This document shows, one piece after another, positions 1 to 8,972 of a stretch of DNA of 64,000 nt (within the stretch, counting starts at the first letter, position 1; each line of letters starts with the position of its first letter). Position numbers and translations under genes: made by a program. Under the pieces are notes generated by a model that saw only the letters and a program-made list of their open reading frames with translations, searched no databases and had not been told where the DNA came from. This DNA comes from Fidelibacterota bacterium (GTDB lineage Bacteria > Fidelibacterota > UBA2242 > JAFGTP01), in assembly GCA_016934035.1 (NCBI GenBank), contig JAFGTP010000054.1, forward strand, positions 278,948 through 342,947. The letters run 5' to 3'.

Positions 1-1
1 C

Positions 2-910
2 GGCACTAATATTTCGGCTGTGCTGGATGATAATATCGGCGGGAATATCTACAACCTGTTGCTGGACGGCAAATTGGTGGATACTCTGCATGTGGCCCGG
101 GGTCTAAAAACCTATGTTCTGGCGAAAGGACTGGAAAATAGGGCCCATGAAATTGAACTGTTTAAACGCACTGAAGAAATGTTTGGCAAAACCCGGTTCT
201 GCGGATTCATCGTTGATGAGGGCTCATCGCTAATTCCAATCCAAAACAAACGGTCCAGACTGATCGAATACATCGGCGATTCCATCACCTGCGGCTATGG
301 CAATGAAGGAGGACTTGACCAGACCTTTGGACCGGACACGGAAAATCATTTTATGACTTACGCTGCCATCACTTCACGACAATTTAATGCCCGTCATCTG
401 GCGGTCTGCAAATCTGGCATCGGGATTTATCGCAATTACGACGGCCCGGTTGAAGGAAGCCCCGACAATATGGCCCAATTTTATCCCCGTATTTTTCTCT
501 GGGACCCCAAACCGGAATATGATTTTGCTGAAACGCCGGACCTGGTCTGTATCAATCTCGGCACCAATGACTTCAGCACCCAGGGCGGCGATCCGATCTG
601 TTTCAGAGATAACTATTTACGCCTCATTGATACCCTGCAAACCCGATATGACAATCCGGACATTGTCTGTTTACTGGGGCCCATGCTCTCGGACGAGGCC
701 CTCGCAACAGTCCGGCATCTCCTTCAAAATATTGTTGCGGACGCCAATAAAGAGGGTCAGGGACGGGTCTCCTTTTTTGAAATGTCTCCCCAGACCGGCG
801 ACCGGGGAATGGGGACCGACTATCATCCGACAGTGGCCCAGCACCAAAAAAACGCACTGGAACTGACCGGGTTCATTGCAAAATTGAAGGGCTGGGAAAT
901 ATCCCGATAA
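2..910 (+). CDS. Carbohydrate esterase family 2-like SGNH acetyl esterase (5' partial)
   Basis: The frame is open to the window edge, so the N-terminus is cut off; a GTG at base 20 is probably internal. The visible 302 residues start inside a small beta-sandwich domain of the kind that precedes the catalytic domain in CE2 esterases. An SGNH/GDSL hydrolase domain follows: block I GDSITCGYG with the nucleophile Ser near base 281, the NLGTND block, and a C-terminal TDYHPT motif supplying the catalytic Asp/His. CE2 enzymes remove acetyl groups from xylan, glucomannan or similar polysaccharides, usually outside the cytoplasm. Any signal peptide lies outside the window. Family assignment is by motif and domain order; the substrate is inferred. 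Confidence 0.85.
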   Translation, partial: GTNISAVLDDNIGGNIYNLLLDGKLVDTLHVARGLKTYVLAKGLENRAHEIELFKRTEEMFGKTRFCGFIVDEGSSLIPIQNKRSRLIEYIGDSITCGYGNEGGLDQTFGPDTENHFMTYAAITSRQFNARHLAVCKSGIGIYRNYDGPVEGSPDNMAQFYPRIFLWDPKPEYDFAETPDLVCINLGTNDFSTQGGDPICFRDNYLRLIDTLQTRYDNPDIVCLLGPMLSDEALATVRHLLQNIVADANKEGQGRVSFFEMSPQTGDRGMGTDYHPTVAQHQKNALELTGFIAKLKGWEISR

Positions 911-1440
911 AATCACCGGCCCTCCCATTGACCCGGCTTCAAGAAAATAAAGTGGGGCTGATTATTTTAATTGATTCTTATATTCGACTGCTTAATTTGG
1001 TCTATTCAAATGAAAACAAAATGGCTGCCGGACTGAGAATTATGGATTGATATTCCGTGAATTGGAAAACCATGAAGGGGTTATCATTGGATTTGAAAGT
1101 GGAATCATAAATAAAAACTGAAAATGAGATATAAAAAAAGGTTTCTAAAGGGAAAAAAGGTTTAGTGTGTTTTTATGTCGGTCACTAATATATTAACCAT
1201 AATAAATGATTTGTCGAACATGAAAAAAAATATAGATAAAGAATTTTTATAAATTTCTAATTCATGTTCTAAGTATATATGATTACATTTATTAGAAAAT
1301 AAAAAAAATGCTAAAAGAGAAATATATCCAATCGTATTTATCCTGCCCTATTTGGTGAAATAGATACAATTGTGTTGATACAAACGGTGTGGGTCATTTA
1401 AAACTGATACTAAATAACTACCAAGGATTAACATTGGATT
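911..1440. other. AT-rich intergenic region, no gene recognised
   Basis: These 530 bases separate the esterase from the beta-helix protein. The sequence becomes strongly A/T-rich after about base 950, with several poly-A runs, and every frame is broken by stops. I see no RNA gene, clear terminator or confident promoter. Together with the AT-rich gene that follows and the transposase remnant beyond it, it may be the left flank of an acquired segment, which is inference. Confidence 0.5.
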
Positions 1441-4400
1441 ATGAAAAAAATAGAAAATATCGTTCAACTTGTTATTAATCATGTTCATAATATTCATTTT
1501 ATCAAGGTGCATAAAAGATTTTACCTGCATAAGATTAGAGCCTTGCTCATTATTCTTTTTTTTATTTCGTTGGGTACAACAGCTCAATCAGTGTACACAC
1601 AATTACCCAATGATCCGGGTGCACATTATTTCAATAAAGAATCATTTAGCATCAAAGCAAAGGGTTATGAAGATATATCGGAAGCACTTCAGCTTGCCAT
1701 AAACAGGCTCAAAAAAGAAAAGAATTACGGCGTATTATTCATTCCTGAAGGGAAGTATCGCATCAGTAAAACCATTTACGTTCCTAAAGCCATTCGAATC
1801 ATTGGGAGTGGTAAAAACCGACCTGAGTTTATTTTGGGCAAAAGTACCGATGGCTACCAGGATGAATACAACTATATGTTTTGGTTCACCGATAATTTAG
1901 TAGAAGATGGTGTCGAGCCCAGAGATGCAGGTGCCGGCACATTTTATAGCGCCATCAGCAATATTGATTTCAGAATTGAACCAGGCAATCCAAAAGCCAT
2001 TGCCCTTCGTACTCATTTTGCACAACATAGTTTTGTTAGTCATTGCAACTTTTATATTGGCGACGGGTATGCTGGAATTTATGATCTCGGTAATGAAATT
2101 GAAAACCTGAAGTTCTATGGGGGCGAATACGGAATATCCTCCTCACGAACATCGCCTGGATGGCCTATGATGATGATCGATTTGTATTTTGAAGGCCAAC
2201 GCAGTGCAGCCATTTTAAGCCGAAACACCGGAATGACGATAATTTCTATGCAAGTAAATGATGTGCCCGTAGCAGTTGAACTTCAGCATGGCATTTCAGA
2301 TCGATTGTTTATGGAAAATTGCCTTTTCAAAAATGTCAGGAAAGGAGTAGTGATTGGAGTAGAAGAGAAAGCCGGTAGCCAGATAAATCTATTGAATGTT
2401 ATTTGCCAAAATGTGGATGTTCCAGTACATTTTACACCCAGTGGACAAAACATAGAAGGAAAAAGCAACCAATACGTGATAAAAAATTTTGTACATGGGT
2501 TGGTTATGGAAGATATGGTGGACAACTCCAGGTATAGAACAGTAAGTGAATTGGAAGATATTGATAGTGTCCCTGCAAATTTAGATAAAGTTATACCTGA
2601 TCTACCTTCGATTGATACATGGATTAACGTTAAAGAGTTGGGCGTTGTTGGTGATGGTGAAACTGATGACACGCAAGCAATTCAAGAAGCAATTGCCAAT
2701 CACAAAAACCTCTATTTTCCAACCGGTTGGTACCGGATCACTAAAACAATTAAATTAAATGAAGGCACCAGACTAATTGGTTTGCACCCTTATGCTACAC
2801 AACTGGTGCTAAATGAGAGTGAAGCCAGTTTTAGCGGATTTGGATCTCCTGTTCCCGTATTAGAATCGTCGGAAGGAGGTGATGATTTAATCAATGGGAT
2901 TGGAATCAATACGGGGGCATATAATAATCGGGCTGTGGCACTGAAGTGGATGGCCAATCAGTATTCTATGATCAATGATGTAAAAATTGTAGGTGGTCAT
3001 GGCAACATGGCAAAATCCGGACAACCCTCACCCAGCCAAAGCAGAAACCAAAGCATCAGTAGCCCAGCAGGACCTGTTTACGAAAAGGGAATGGACCTGG
3101 CATGGGATAATCAGTATTGGAGCATCTGGGTTACAAATAATGGGGGCGGAATACTCAAGAATATCTGGTCGGCAAATACCTATGCAAGCACAGGATTGTA
3201 TATAAGCAATACATCCACCCGAGGAAGAGTTTATGCAATGTCGCTTGAGCACCATGTACGCCAGGAAGCACGTTTGAACAATATTGCCAACTGGAAATTC
3301 TATGCGTTCCAGTTCGAAGAAGAAGGCAGAGAAGGGAAAAATGCCCAAACGCTCAATATAAATGACTGTAGTAACCTTATGTTTGCAAATTTTTGGATGT
3401 ATCGTACCATTCGTGTTAAAACTCCAAGACCATGGGGAATAAAGGTTTCAAACAGTAACAACATCGACTTCAGAAATATGCGCAGCTGGACACAGGTGTT
3501 GCAACTGCCTGAGCGAACCATCTACGATATGGATAAAAATCTGATTGTGTATCCGGGTGATTTCGCCCGGGTAAACATAACAGGCAACGAAATGTCCAAT
3601 AAAAATTCCGATGTTGCGATTGAAAAAATTGGATTTGGCTATGAGTTTGCCACAGGTGCTACTTCAGATAGTAAAGGAAATGTTTACTTCTGTGAAAATC
3701 AGCAGAAGCGTGTTTATAAATGGTCGGCAGAAACAAATACAATATCCATATATGCTGATTATCCATACAAGCCTTTTTCTCTTGCTGTTGACACCAAGGA
3801 CAATTTGATAGTCATCTGCCGTTACAATCCGCAACCGGGTTTTAATGATACCAATCAGCCTCAAACAATCGAAAATCTTTCTGACAACAACCGTTACTAT
3901 AGCGGATGGGGAAATGGTGGCTGGGCAATTTTAGCCTATGCTATAAATCCAGACAAAACGGACGATATGCAGGTGCTAAATCTTTCAAAAACAAATGAAA
4001 TTAAAAATGTACAACGTGTGATTCATCCAACTCATCGATGGAGGGATGACTTCGAAAGAACCGTTACTACATTGGCTGATATGATCTTTATTGCACCAGA
4101 TGGAGTCACCATTATACCAAATACGTTTGACTTGGGACGATCAGTGCAACTAATGGCAGTAAAACCAAATCAAAGCCAACCAGTATATGTTACCCATGAA
4201 GATCCTAAAATCACTTACCAATTCCGGGTGAATGAACAAGGTGGTCTTTCGGATATGAGCAAATTTGTTGCGCGAGGTGAATACGGTAATGTTGATGACA
4301 ATCAGGGAAGACTGTTTTTAGTTGAGGGTGAAATTTTGATTTTGGATAGCGATGCAAATGAAATTAAACGAATTAACCTCGATGAGCGTGTACAATCACT

Positions 4401-4485
4401 AACATGGGGTGGGAAAAATAAAAATGAGCTATTTGTAACAACCAGCAATTCTCTTTATAAGATCAAATTAAATTGGATGAAATAA
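1441..4485 (+). CDS. Exported tandem pectate-lyase-fold (beta-helix) protein with C-terminal beta-propeller
   Basis: The 1014-residue protein has a long basic N-terminal stretch and then a hydrophobic signal segment ending near residue 48 (LGTTAQS), so it is probably exported. Two right-handed beta-helix modules of the Pectate_lyase_3 type follow, at about 60-340 and 395-720. The second opens with the typical VKELGVVGDGETDDTQAI motif. A tandem arrangement like this occurs in GH55 glucanases and in some polysaccharide lyases, but I cannot identify catalytic residues. Residues about 730-1010 look like an NHL/SMP-30-type beta-propeller (DSKGNVYFCENQQKRVYKW). No T9SS tail is present, unlike other secreted proteins here. 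Codons are noticeably A/T-rich compared with neighbours, suggesting transfer. Function is probably polysaccharide binding or cleavage. Confidence 0.7.
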   Translation: MKKIENIVQLVINHVHNIHFIKVHKRFYLHKIRALLIILFFISLGTTAQSVYTQLPNDPGAHYFNKESFSIKAKGYEDISEALQLAINRLKKEKNYGVLFIPEGKYRISKTIYVPKAIRIIGSGKNRPEFILGKSTDGYQDEYNYMFWFTDNLVEDGVEPRDAGAGTFYSAISNIDFRIEPGNPKAIALRTHFAQHSFVSHCNFYIGDGYAGIYDLGNEIENLKFYGGEYGISSSRTSPGWPMMMIDLYFEGQRSAAILSRNTGMTIISMQVNDVPVAVELQHGISDRLFMENCLFKNVRKGVVIGVEEKAGSQINLLNVICQNVDVPVHFTPSGQNIEGKSNQYVIKNFVHGLVMEDMVDNSRYRTVSELEDIDSVPANLDKVIPDLPSIDTWINVKELGVVGDGETDDTQAIQEAIANHKNLYFPTGWYRITKTIKLNEGTRLIGLHPYATQLVLNESEASFSGFGSPVPVLESSEGGDDLINGIGINTGAYNNRAVALKWMANQYSMINDVKIVGGHGNMAKSGQPSPSQSRNQSISSPAGPVYEKGMDLAWDNQYWSIWVTNNGGGILKNIWSANTYASTGLYISNTSTRGRVYAMSLEHHVRQEARLNNIANWKFYAFQFEEEGREGKNAQTLNINDCSNLMFANFWMYRTIRVKTPRPWGIKVSNSNNIDFRNMRSWTQVLQLPERTIYDMDKNLIVYPGDFARVNITGNEMSNKNSDVAIEKIGFGYEFATGATSDSKGNVYFCENQQKRVYKWSAETNTISIYADYPYKPFSLAVDTKDNLIVICRYNPQPGFNDTNQPQTIENLSDNNRYYSGWGNGGWAILAYAINPDKTDDMQVLNLSKTNEIKNVQRVIHPTHRWRDDFERTVTTLADMIFIAPDGVTIIPNTFDLGRSVQLMAVKPNQSQPVYVTHEDPKITYQFRVNEQGGLSDMSKFVARGEYGNVDDNQGRLFLVEGEILILDSDANEIKRINLDERVQSLTWGGKNKNELFVTTSNSLYKIKLNWMK

Positions 4486-4920
4486 TTCTGAAATAAAAGG
4501 TAAGTTGGAATTAATAGGAACTTTTCTTACTAATGTTGAATAACTGCATTTCAGGTCTATTTCCTCTTTCAAATAGCCATGTAAACCTATCAGTGTCCAA
4601 TGGTCTCTATCCGCTTTTTGGGGATTTTCCGGATATGAAATAATATCCTTTGCTTCCTTGTTATGGATTATGGGTAGACGACCAGGTCGTTTTTCATAAA
4701 TAAGTCCATCAATACCAGATTCATTATATAGTTTTATCCATCTGTTAAGTGTCCGAAGATCAATAAGTGACGCTTTGGCTACTTTTTCCTTTTCTGTATC
4801 TTGCAATAAGAAAAACATTGCATTTAGCTGTATATAACCATTCTTAGTTGGCGAGTCGTACATCGCAGTATGAATTTCTTCTAGTGTAGCATTATTAATA
4901 TTTGGCAGTGTCTCTTTCAC
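4468..4920 (-). pseudogene. IS630-type transposase remnant (N-terminal helix-turn-helix only)
   Basis: A 150-residue frame begins with GTG at 4920. Residues about 35-130 match the N-terminal DNA-binding half of IS630-family transposases: a helix-turn-helix (LIDLRTLNRWIKLYNESGID), the KRPGRLP linker, then a second winged-helix segment (HWTLIGLHGYLKEE). Full IS630 transposases are roughly 330-350 residues with a C-terminal DDE domain. That domain is absent, and the frame runs instead into the 3' end of the convergent beta-helix gene, overlapping it by 18 bases. The last 15 or so residues look unrelated to the family. I therefore read it as a truncated, inactive element. No terminal inverted repeats were identified. 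Confidence 0.75.
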
Positions 4921-5053
4921 TAATAGAGTATAACTATTTGATTATCAAAAAGTTGGTCTTTTTTTCAAACATAGGACATTATTTTTGCAAAATGCTATAA
5001 AATTGTCATGTTGAATGTAGTTCCTGGGGTCATCCAATCTGTCGTTATGAAAA

Positions 5054-5094
5054 AAAATCCCAAAAACTGCATCAGTTGCAGCCTTTGGGATTTT
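5054..5094 (-). terminator. Rho-independent terminator for the cadherin/T9SS gene
   Basis: The two arms, AAAATCCCAAA at 5054-5064 and its complement at 5084-5094, enclose an inner CTGCA/TGCAG stem. On the minus strand the hairpin is followed by a run of T. It lies about 20 bases beyond the stop codon of the gene ending at 5114. Confidence 0.85.
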
Positions 5095-5113
5095 GAGGGA
5101 TTTTTATCAGGAT

Positions 5114-8100
5114 TTATTTAATAAGGATACATTTTCGGATCTGAACAAAGTCGCCGGCGATGATTCGGTAAAAATAGATACCGGTTGCGTAGGGGTCGGC
5201 TTCCCAGTGGACCCGGTGATATCCCGCTTCCTGGTTTTCATTGACAAGGGTTTCGAGCCGGTTGCCCCTCATATCAAAAACAGAAATATTGACATGGGCC
5301 CCTTTGGGTAGTCCGTAGCGGATGGTGGTGGAAGGATTAAAAGGGTTCGGATAATTCTGGCCCAGTTCAAATTGGTCAGGAAGACCTAATTCTTCGTCGA
5401 TAGCAACGGTGACTTTATGGATTGTAATATCAGCAGAGGTCCTGGCAGTATCAGTGCCATCGGTGACAAAAACGGCTATCGTATATTGGTTTGCCATTGC
5501 CGGCCACAGGGTCCAGTTCAGCAGGCCCTCCTGTGAAATTGTTATACTGTCAATGAAATGGACCAGGCCAAAAACCAGACCCTCTTCGTCCGGGTCCTTT
5601 GCCTCATAAGTGAAACTAAAATTCGAGTCATCTCTCAGGATAGTGTCGGGCAGTACTTTTGTGAATTCCGGTGAGCGATTGACATTACGGACTTGAATCT
5701 GAAGGGAGTCGGTCGTGACCAGGTTTCTATCGGAAATATGGACCAAAACCCGGTAAGTACCGGCATCTTCATAGGTGGCAGCCCATTTGAAAAATCCGGT
5801 TACGGAATCCAGTTTCATGGCGGTATAAGGGGAGCCGGTTTCTATTTTTGTGGCATTCAACAAATATTGCAATGAGTCCCGGTCGGGATCAAAGGCCTCA
5901 AAATGAAATTCCAGGCACGTGTTTTCAAAAATCGCTGTGTCTGGTAAAGTTGCTAGAAATTCAGGCTTGTCATTGACATTCAAAACCGTGATATCCATTC
6001 GATAGACAGAATCACTAAGAGCGCCCTGGGCGTCTTTGACATGATAGGTAAAGGAGGCGTAGGGACTGCCGGTTGCGTCGGAGGCCGGCAGGAATAATAA
6101 TTTTGTCACATCAGTATATTCTGTGTTGGCGAATACTCCGGCTCCGTCAAAGGAGAGTTCACCGGCGGTTTCCGGCGTGATGATTTTGATTCCTGCGAAA
6201 GCATCCTTTTCAATATCATTGTAATGAAAATCTGCCGTCTGAAAGTTATAGGCTGCATCCTCATCCGTAATGATATGGCCGGTGGCGGCAAAGGGGGCGT
6301 CATTGACAGGGCGGACCTCGATGGTGAAGATATCATCGGCGAATTTTCCATTGGAGGTTCCCCGCAGGGCCACTTCGCTGGTGCCGTACTGATTGGGCAA
6401 AAAGTCCAAAAGGAGTGAATCTCCGCCGACAGTGACAGAAAGTAGAGAATCATTGCTATTGCTCAGCAATGATTTTGTAATCAGTGAGTCTGTATTGTCG
6501 GTATCGGTGAAGACATTGCGCAAATCAATAAACTTCGCCGGTGCATCTTCATCGACAACGATATTGCTGACAGGGTTGGCAACGATAGGCGGATCTTCCA
6601 GGGCCCTGACATGCAAGGTCATTGTATAAAAGGGAATACTTCTGCCGCCTTCTTCGTCCAGCAGACGGAAATTGAAAGTGGCATAGGGGCTGCCGGTAGA
6701 ATCCTTTTCGGGATAAAACACCAGTTTGGTAACATCCGGGTAATCATTGCTGTAGACCACATCCAGGCCATCATATTCCAGGTCTCCCCGGGATTCGGTG
6801 GTGATGATTTTTATGCCTGCAAAATCATGGCTTTCGATATCGTTGTAGTTGAAATCTTCAGGCCGGAAAGTATAGGCTGCATCTTCATCAAAGGTAATTT
6901 CTTCGTTCCGGCCGGCCGGACCGTCATTGACAGGGTCTATGGTTACAGTAAAGATATCATCGGCTGTTCTTCCGTTTGAAAGGGCCCGCAGAGTGATGTT
7001 TGTGGACCCGTACTGGTTGTCGAGAAAATCAAGGACCAGGGTATCGCCGGATAGTTGAGTGGACAAAATACTGCTGTTGGAATTACTGTGTACGGTTTTC
7101 ACCATTGCCAAATCATCATTGTCCGGGTCTGTAAAGACACTGGTAAGCAGGATTATTTTATTCCCTGCATCTTCGGCCACCATTAGATCTTCTACAGGAA
7201 GGACAACAACCGGAGGGTCGTCTTCATCAGAGGGATCTTCAATGCTCCTGATGGTAATCATCATGTTGTAGAAATCTTCGCTGAATTCTCCACCGCTATC
7301 TCGGACTTTAAAGGTGAAGATAATATAGTTGCCTTCTTCCATTTCGGGGTCTGGTGTGTAGGTCAGTTTTGTAATATCGAAATAGGTTGTGTCTTTTTTT
7401 GCCTCAATTCCATCGTATACCAGATTGTCCTGGTCTAACACGGAACCAAACCAGACGCCGGCAAAAGAATCACCCTCAACATCGGTAAAATAAAAATTGA
7501 CCGGTTGAAAACGGTAGGTGTTGTAATTTTTGATCATGACTGCATGATTGATACTGGTGGGCGGATCATTGACCGGATTGACAGTGATGAGAAATTCGTC
7601 TGCGACCATATCTCCCTGGGATTCAGCGCTCAGCCGAAGGGTTGAAATACCGTTTTGGTTTCCCTGGTAATCCAGGATCAGGGTATCATTTTCGATAGAA
7701 CAGGCAATCAGTGAATCATTGCTGTTTGACAAGATTGTTTTTACCACTGTCGAACCGGCTACATCAGGATCGATAAAGATGCTGTTTAAATCTATTTTAG
7801 TGGATTGGGCATCCTCGTTGACCGTAATATCGGGAATTGAATCTGCAATGACCAGAGGGTCTGATATCGGGTTCACCATTACCAGAAAATCGGTATTGAC
7901 ACTTTTTCCATCGGATGTGCCGCGAATTGTTACGGTGGCGGTGCCATTTTGGTCAGGCTGAAAGGCCAGTGTTAAGGTGTCATTGGTAATCGTGGCGATA
8001 ACCAGTGTCGAATCGGTATTGTTGTGAATGGATTTGATAATGGCGCTGTCATCATCGTCGTCATCACTGAATAAATGGGTGATCAGCAGTGTTGAATCGG

Positions 8101-8959
8101 CTGCATCCTCAGCAACAGTGATATTGGAGATGGGGTTGGCCACAATGGGGGGGTCATCGGTTTCAAGGACCTTTACTTTAATGACCTGGTGGTCGGTGAG
8201 ATTGTTGATGCCGTCGTCGGTGGCCGTTATTCTGACTTCATAGACGCCGTCCCCGTTGGTGTCCGTGGGGTTTTCAAAATCACGTCCGCTTTTGAAAGAT
8301 AAAAGGCCCGATGTTTCATGGATAGAAAACAGACTGCTGTCCGAACCGCCGGATTTTGAAAAAGTCAGGTTGTCACCGTCGCTGTCTTCAACCGTAATTG
8401 TCAATATTTCAGTTATATTTTCTTCAATGGCAATAGAATCGGCGCTGGTGATAAGGGGTGCATTATTGGTGTTGATACTTTGCAGGGTTACTTCATGGCC
8501 GGTCCCAGACCAGTCAGCCAGACCGTCGGGGCCATTGATCTCGACATAAGCATGTCCGCTGCCGATTGCGCTGAAATGGCATACCAGGGCATCAATTCCG
8601 CCTGTGGTCCAGTCATCATTTAAACTGAAAACACCCACATTATCATAATAAAGCCGGCGGGTAAAAGTGTGTCCTTCTTTACTCCATGTTCCCGTTTCCA
8701 ACTGCCATGAGCGCAAAGTGCTGCCCCAGGCCCAGGTCGTCACCAGTTGGGAGTCATCAATGCCATTGGTATCCAGTGTTGTGATGCCATCGTCCCGGAA
8801 ATAGATGTAAAGGCTGATGTTTCCGGCCTGTTCGCTGATGGTGTTTCCTTTGATATGGATATTCATGGGATTGACGCCATTTCGGGTTAGCGTAAGTTCA
8901 CCGGCAACAGAAAGGCCCGTTAAAATCAGAAGGATCAGCGTGATTCTAAAATATTTCAT
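5114..8959 (-). CDS. Giant secreted cadherin/Ig-like repeat protein with T9SS type A sorting domain
   Basis: The ATG at 8959 is chosen over an upstream in-frame start at 8998 because AGGAG lies 8 bases before it and the signal peptide (MKYFRITLILLILTGLSVAG) starts there. This gives 1281 residues. An N-terminal domain of about 150 residues is followed by a cadherin-type repeat (TNGDGVYEVRITATDDG). Then come alternating modules: A-type of about 95 residues (VDEDA...VNDAP) and B-type of about 105 residues (DEDAAYxF...FAGIKII) in the order A-A-B-A-B-A-B, then two cadherin-like C modules. The last 80 residues are a T9SS/FlgD-like sorting domain (QNYPNPFNPSTTIRYGLP, ending IRKCILIK). Many DxD/DxN loops suggest calcium binding. 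It is probably a cell-surface adhesin or matrix protein, in one unit with the gene upstream (13-base gap). Confidence 0.85.
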   Translation of the reverse strand: MKYFRITLILLILTGLSVAGELTLTRNGVNPMNIHIKGNTISEQAGNISLYIYFRDDGITTLDTNGIDDSQLVTTWAWGSTLRSWQLETGTWSKEGHTFTRRLYYDNVGVFSLNDDWTTGGIDALVCHFSAIGSGHAYVEINGPDGLADWSGTGHEVTLQSINTNNAPLITSADSIAIEENITEILTITVEDSDGDNLTFSKSGGSDSSLFSIHETSGLLSFKSGRDFENPTDTNGDGVYEVRITATDDGINNLTDHQVIKVKVLETDDPPIVANPISNITVAEDAADSTLLITHLFSDDDDDDSAIIKSIHNNTDSTLVIATITNDTLTLAFQPDQNGTATVTIRGTSDGKSVNTDFLVMVNPISDPLVIADSIPDITVNEDAQSTKIDLNSIFIDPDVAGSTVVKTILSNSNDSLIACSIENDTLILDYQGNQNGISTLRLSAESQGDMVADEFLITVNPVNDPPTSINHAVMIKNYNTYRFQPVNFYFTDVEGDSFAGVWFGSVLDQDNLVYDGIEAKKDTTYFDITKLTYTPDPEMEEGNYIIFTFKVRDSGGEFSEDFYNMMITIRSIEDPSDEDDPPVVVLPVEDLMVAEDAGNKIILLTSVFTDPDNDDLAMVKTVHSNSNSSILSTQLSGDTLVLDFLDNQYGSTNITLRALSNGRTADDIFTVTIDPVNDGPAGRNEEITFDEDAAYTFRPEDFNYNDIESHDFAGIKIITTESRGDLEYDGLDVVYSNDYPDVTKLVFYPEKDSTGSPYATFNFRLLDEEGGRSIPFYTMTLHVRALEDPPIVANPVSNIVVDEDAPAKFIDLRNVFTDTDNTDSLITKSLLSNSNDSLLSVTVGGDSLLLDFLPNQYGTSEVALRGTSNGKFADDIFTIEVRPVNDAPFAATGHIITDEDAAYNFQTADFHYNDIEKDAFAGIKIITPETAGELSFDGAGVFANTEYTDVTKLLFLPASDATGSPYASFTYHVKDAQGALSDSVYRMDITVLNVNDKPEFLATLPDTAIFENTCLEFHFEAFDPDRDSLQYLLNATKIETGSPYTAMKLDSVTGFFKWAATYEDAGTYRVLVHISDRNLVTTDSLQIQVRNVNRSPEFTKVLPDTILRDDSNFSFTYEAKDPDEEGLVFGLVHFIDSITISQEGLLNWTLWPAMANQYTIAVFVTDGTDTARTSADITIHKVTVAIDEELGLPDQFELGQNYPNPFNPSTTIRYGLPKGAHVNISVFDMRGNRLETLVNENQEAGYHRVHWEADPYATGIYFYRIIAGDFVQIRKCILIK

Positions 8960-8972
8960 CTTTGGCTCCTTT

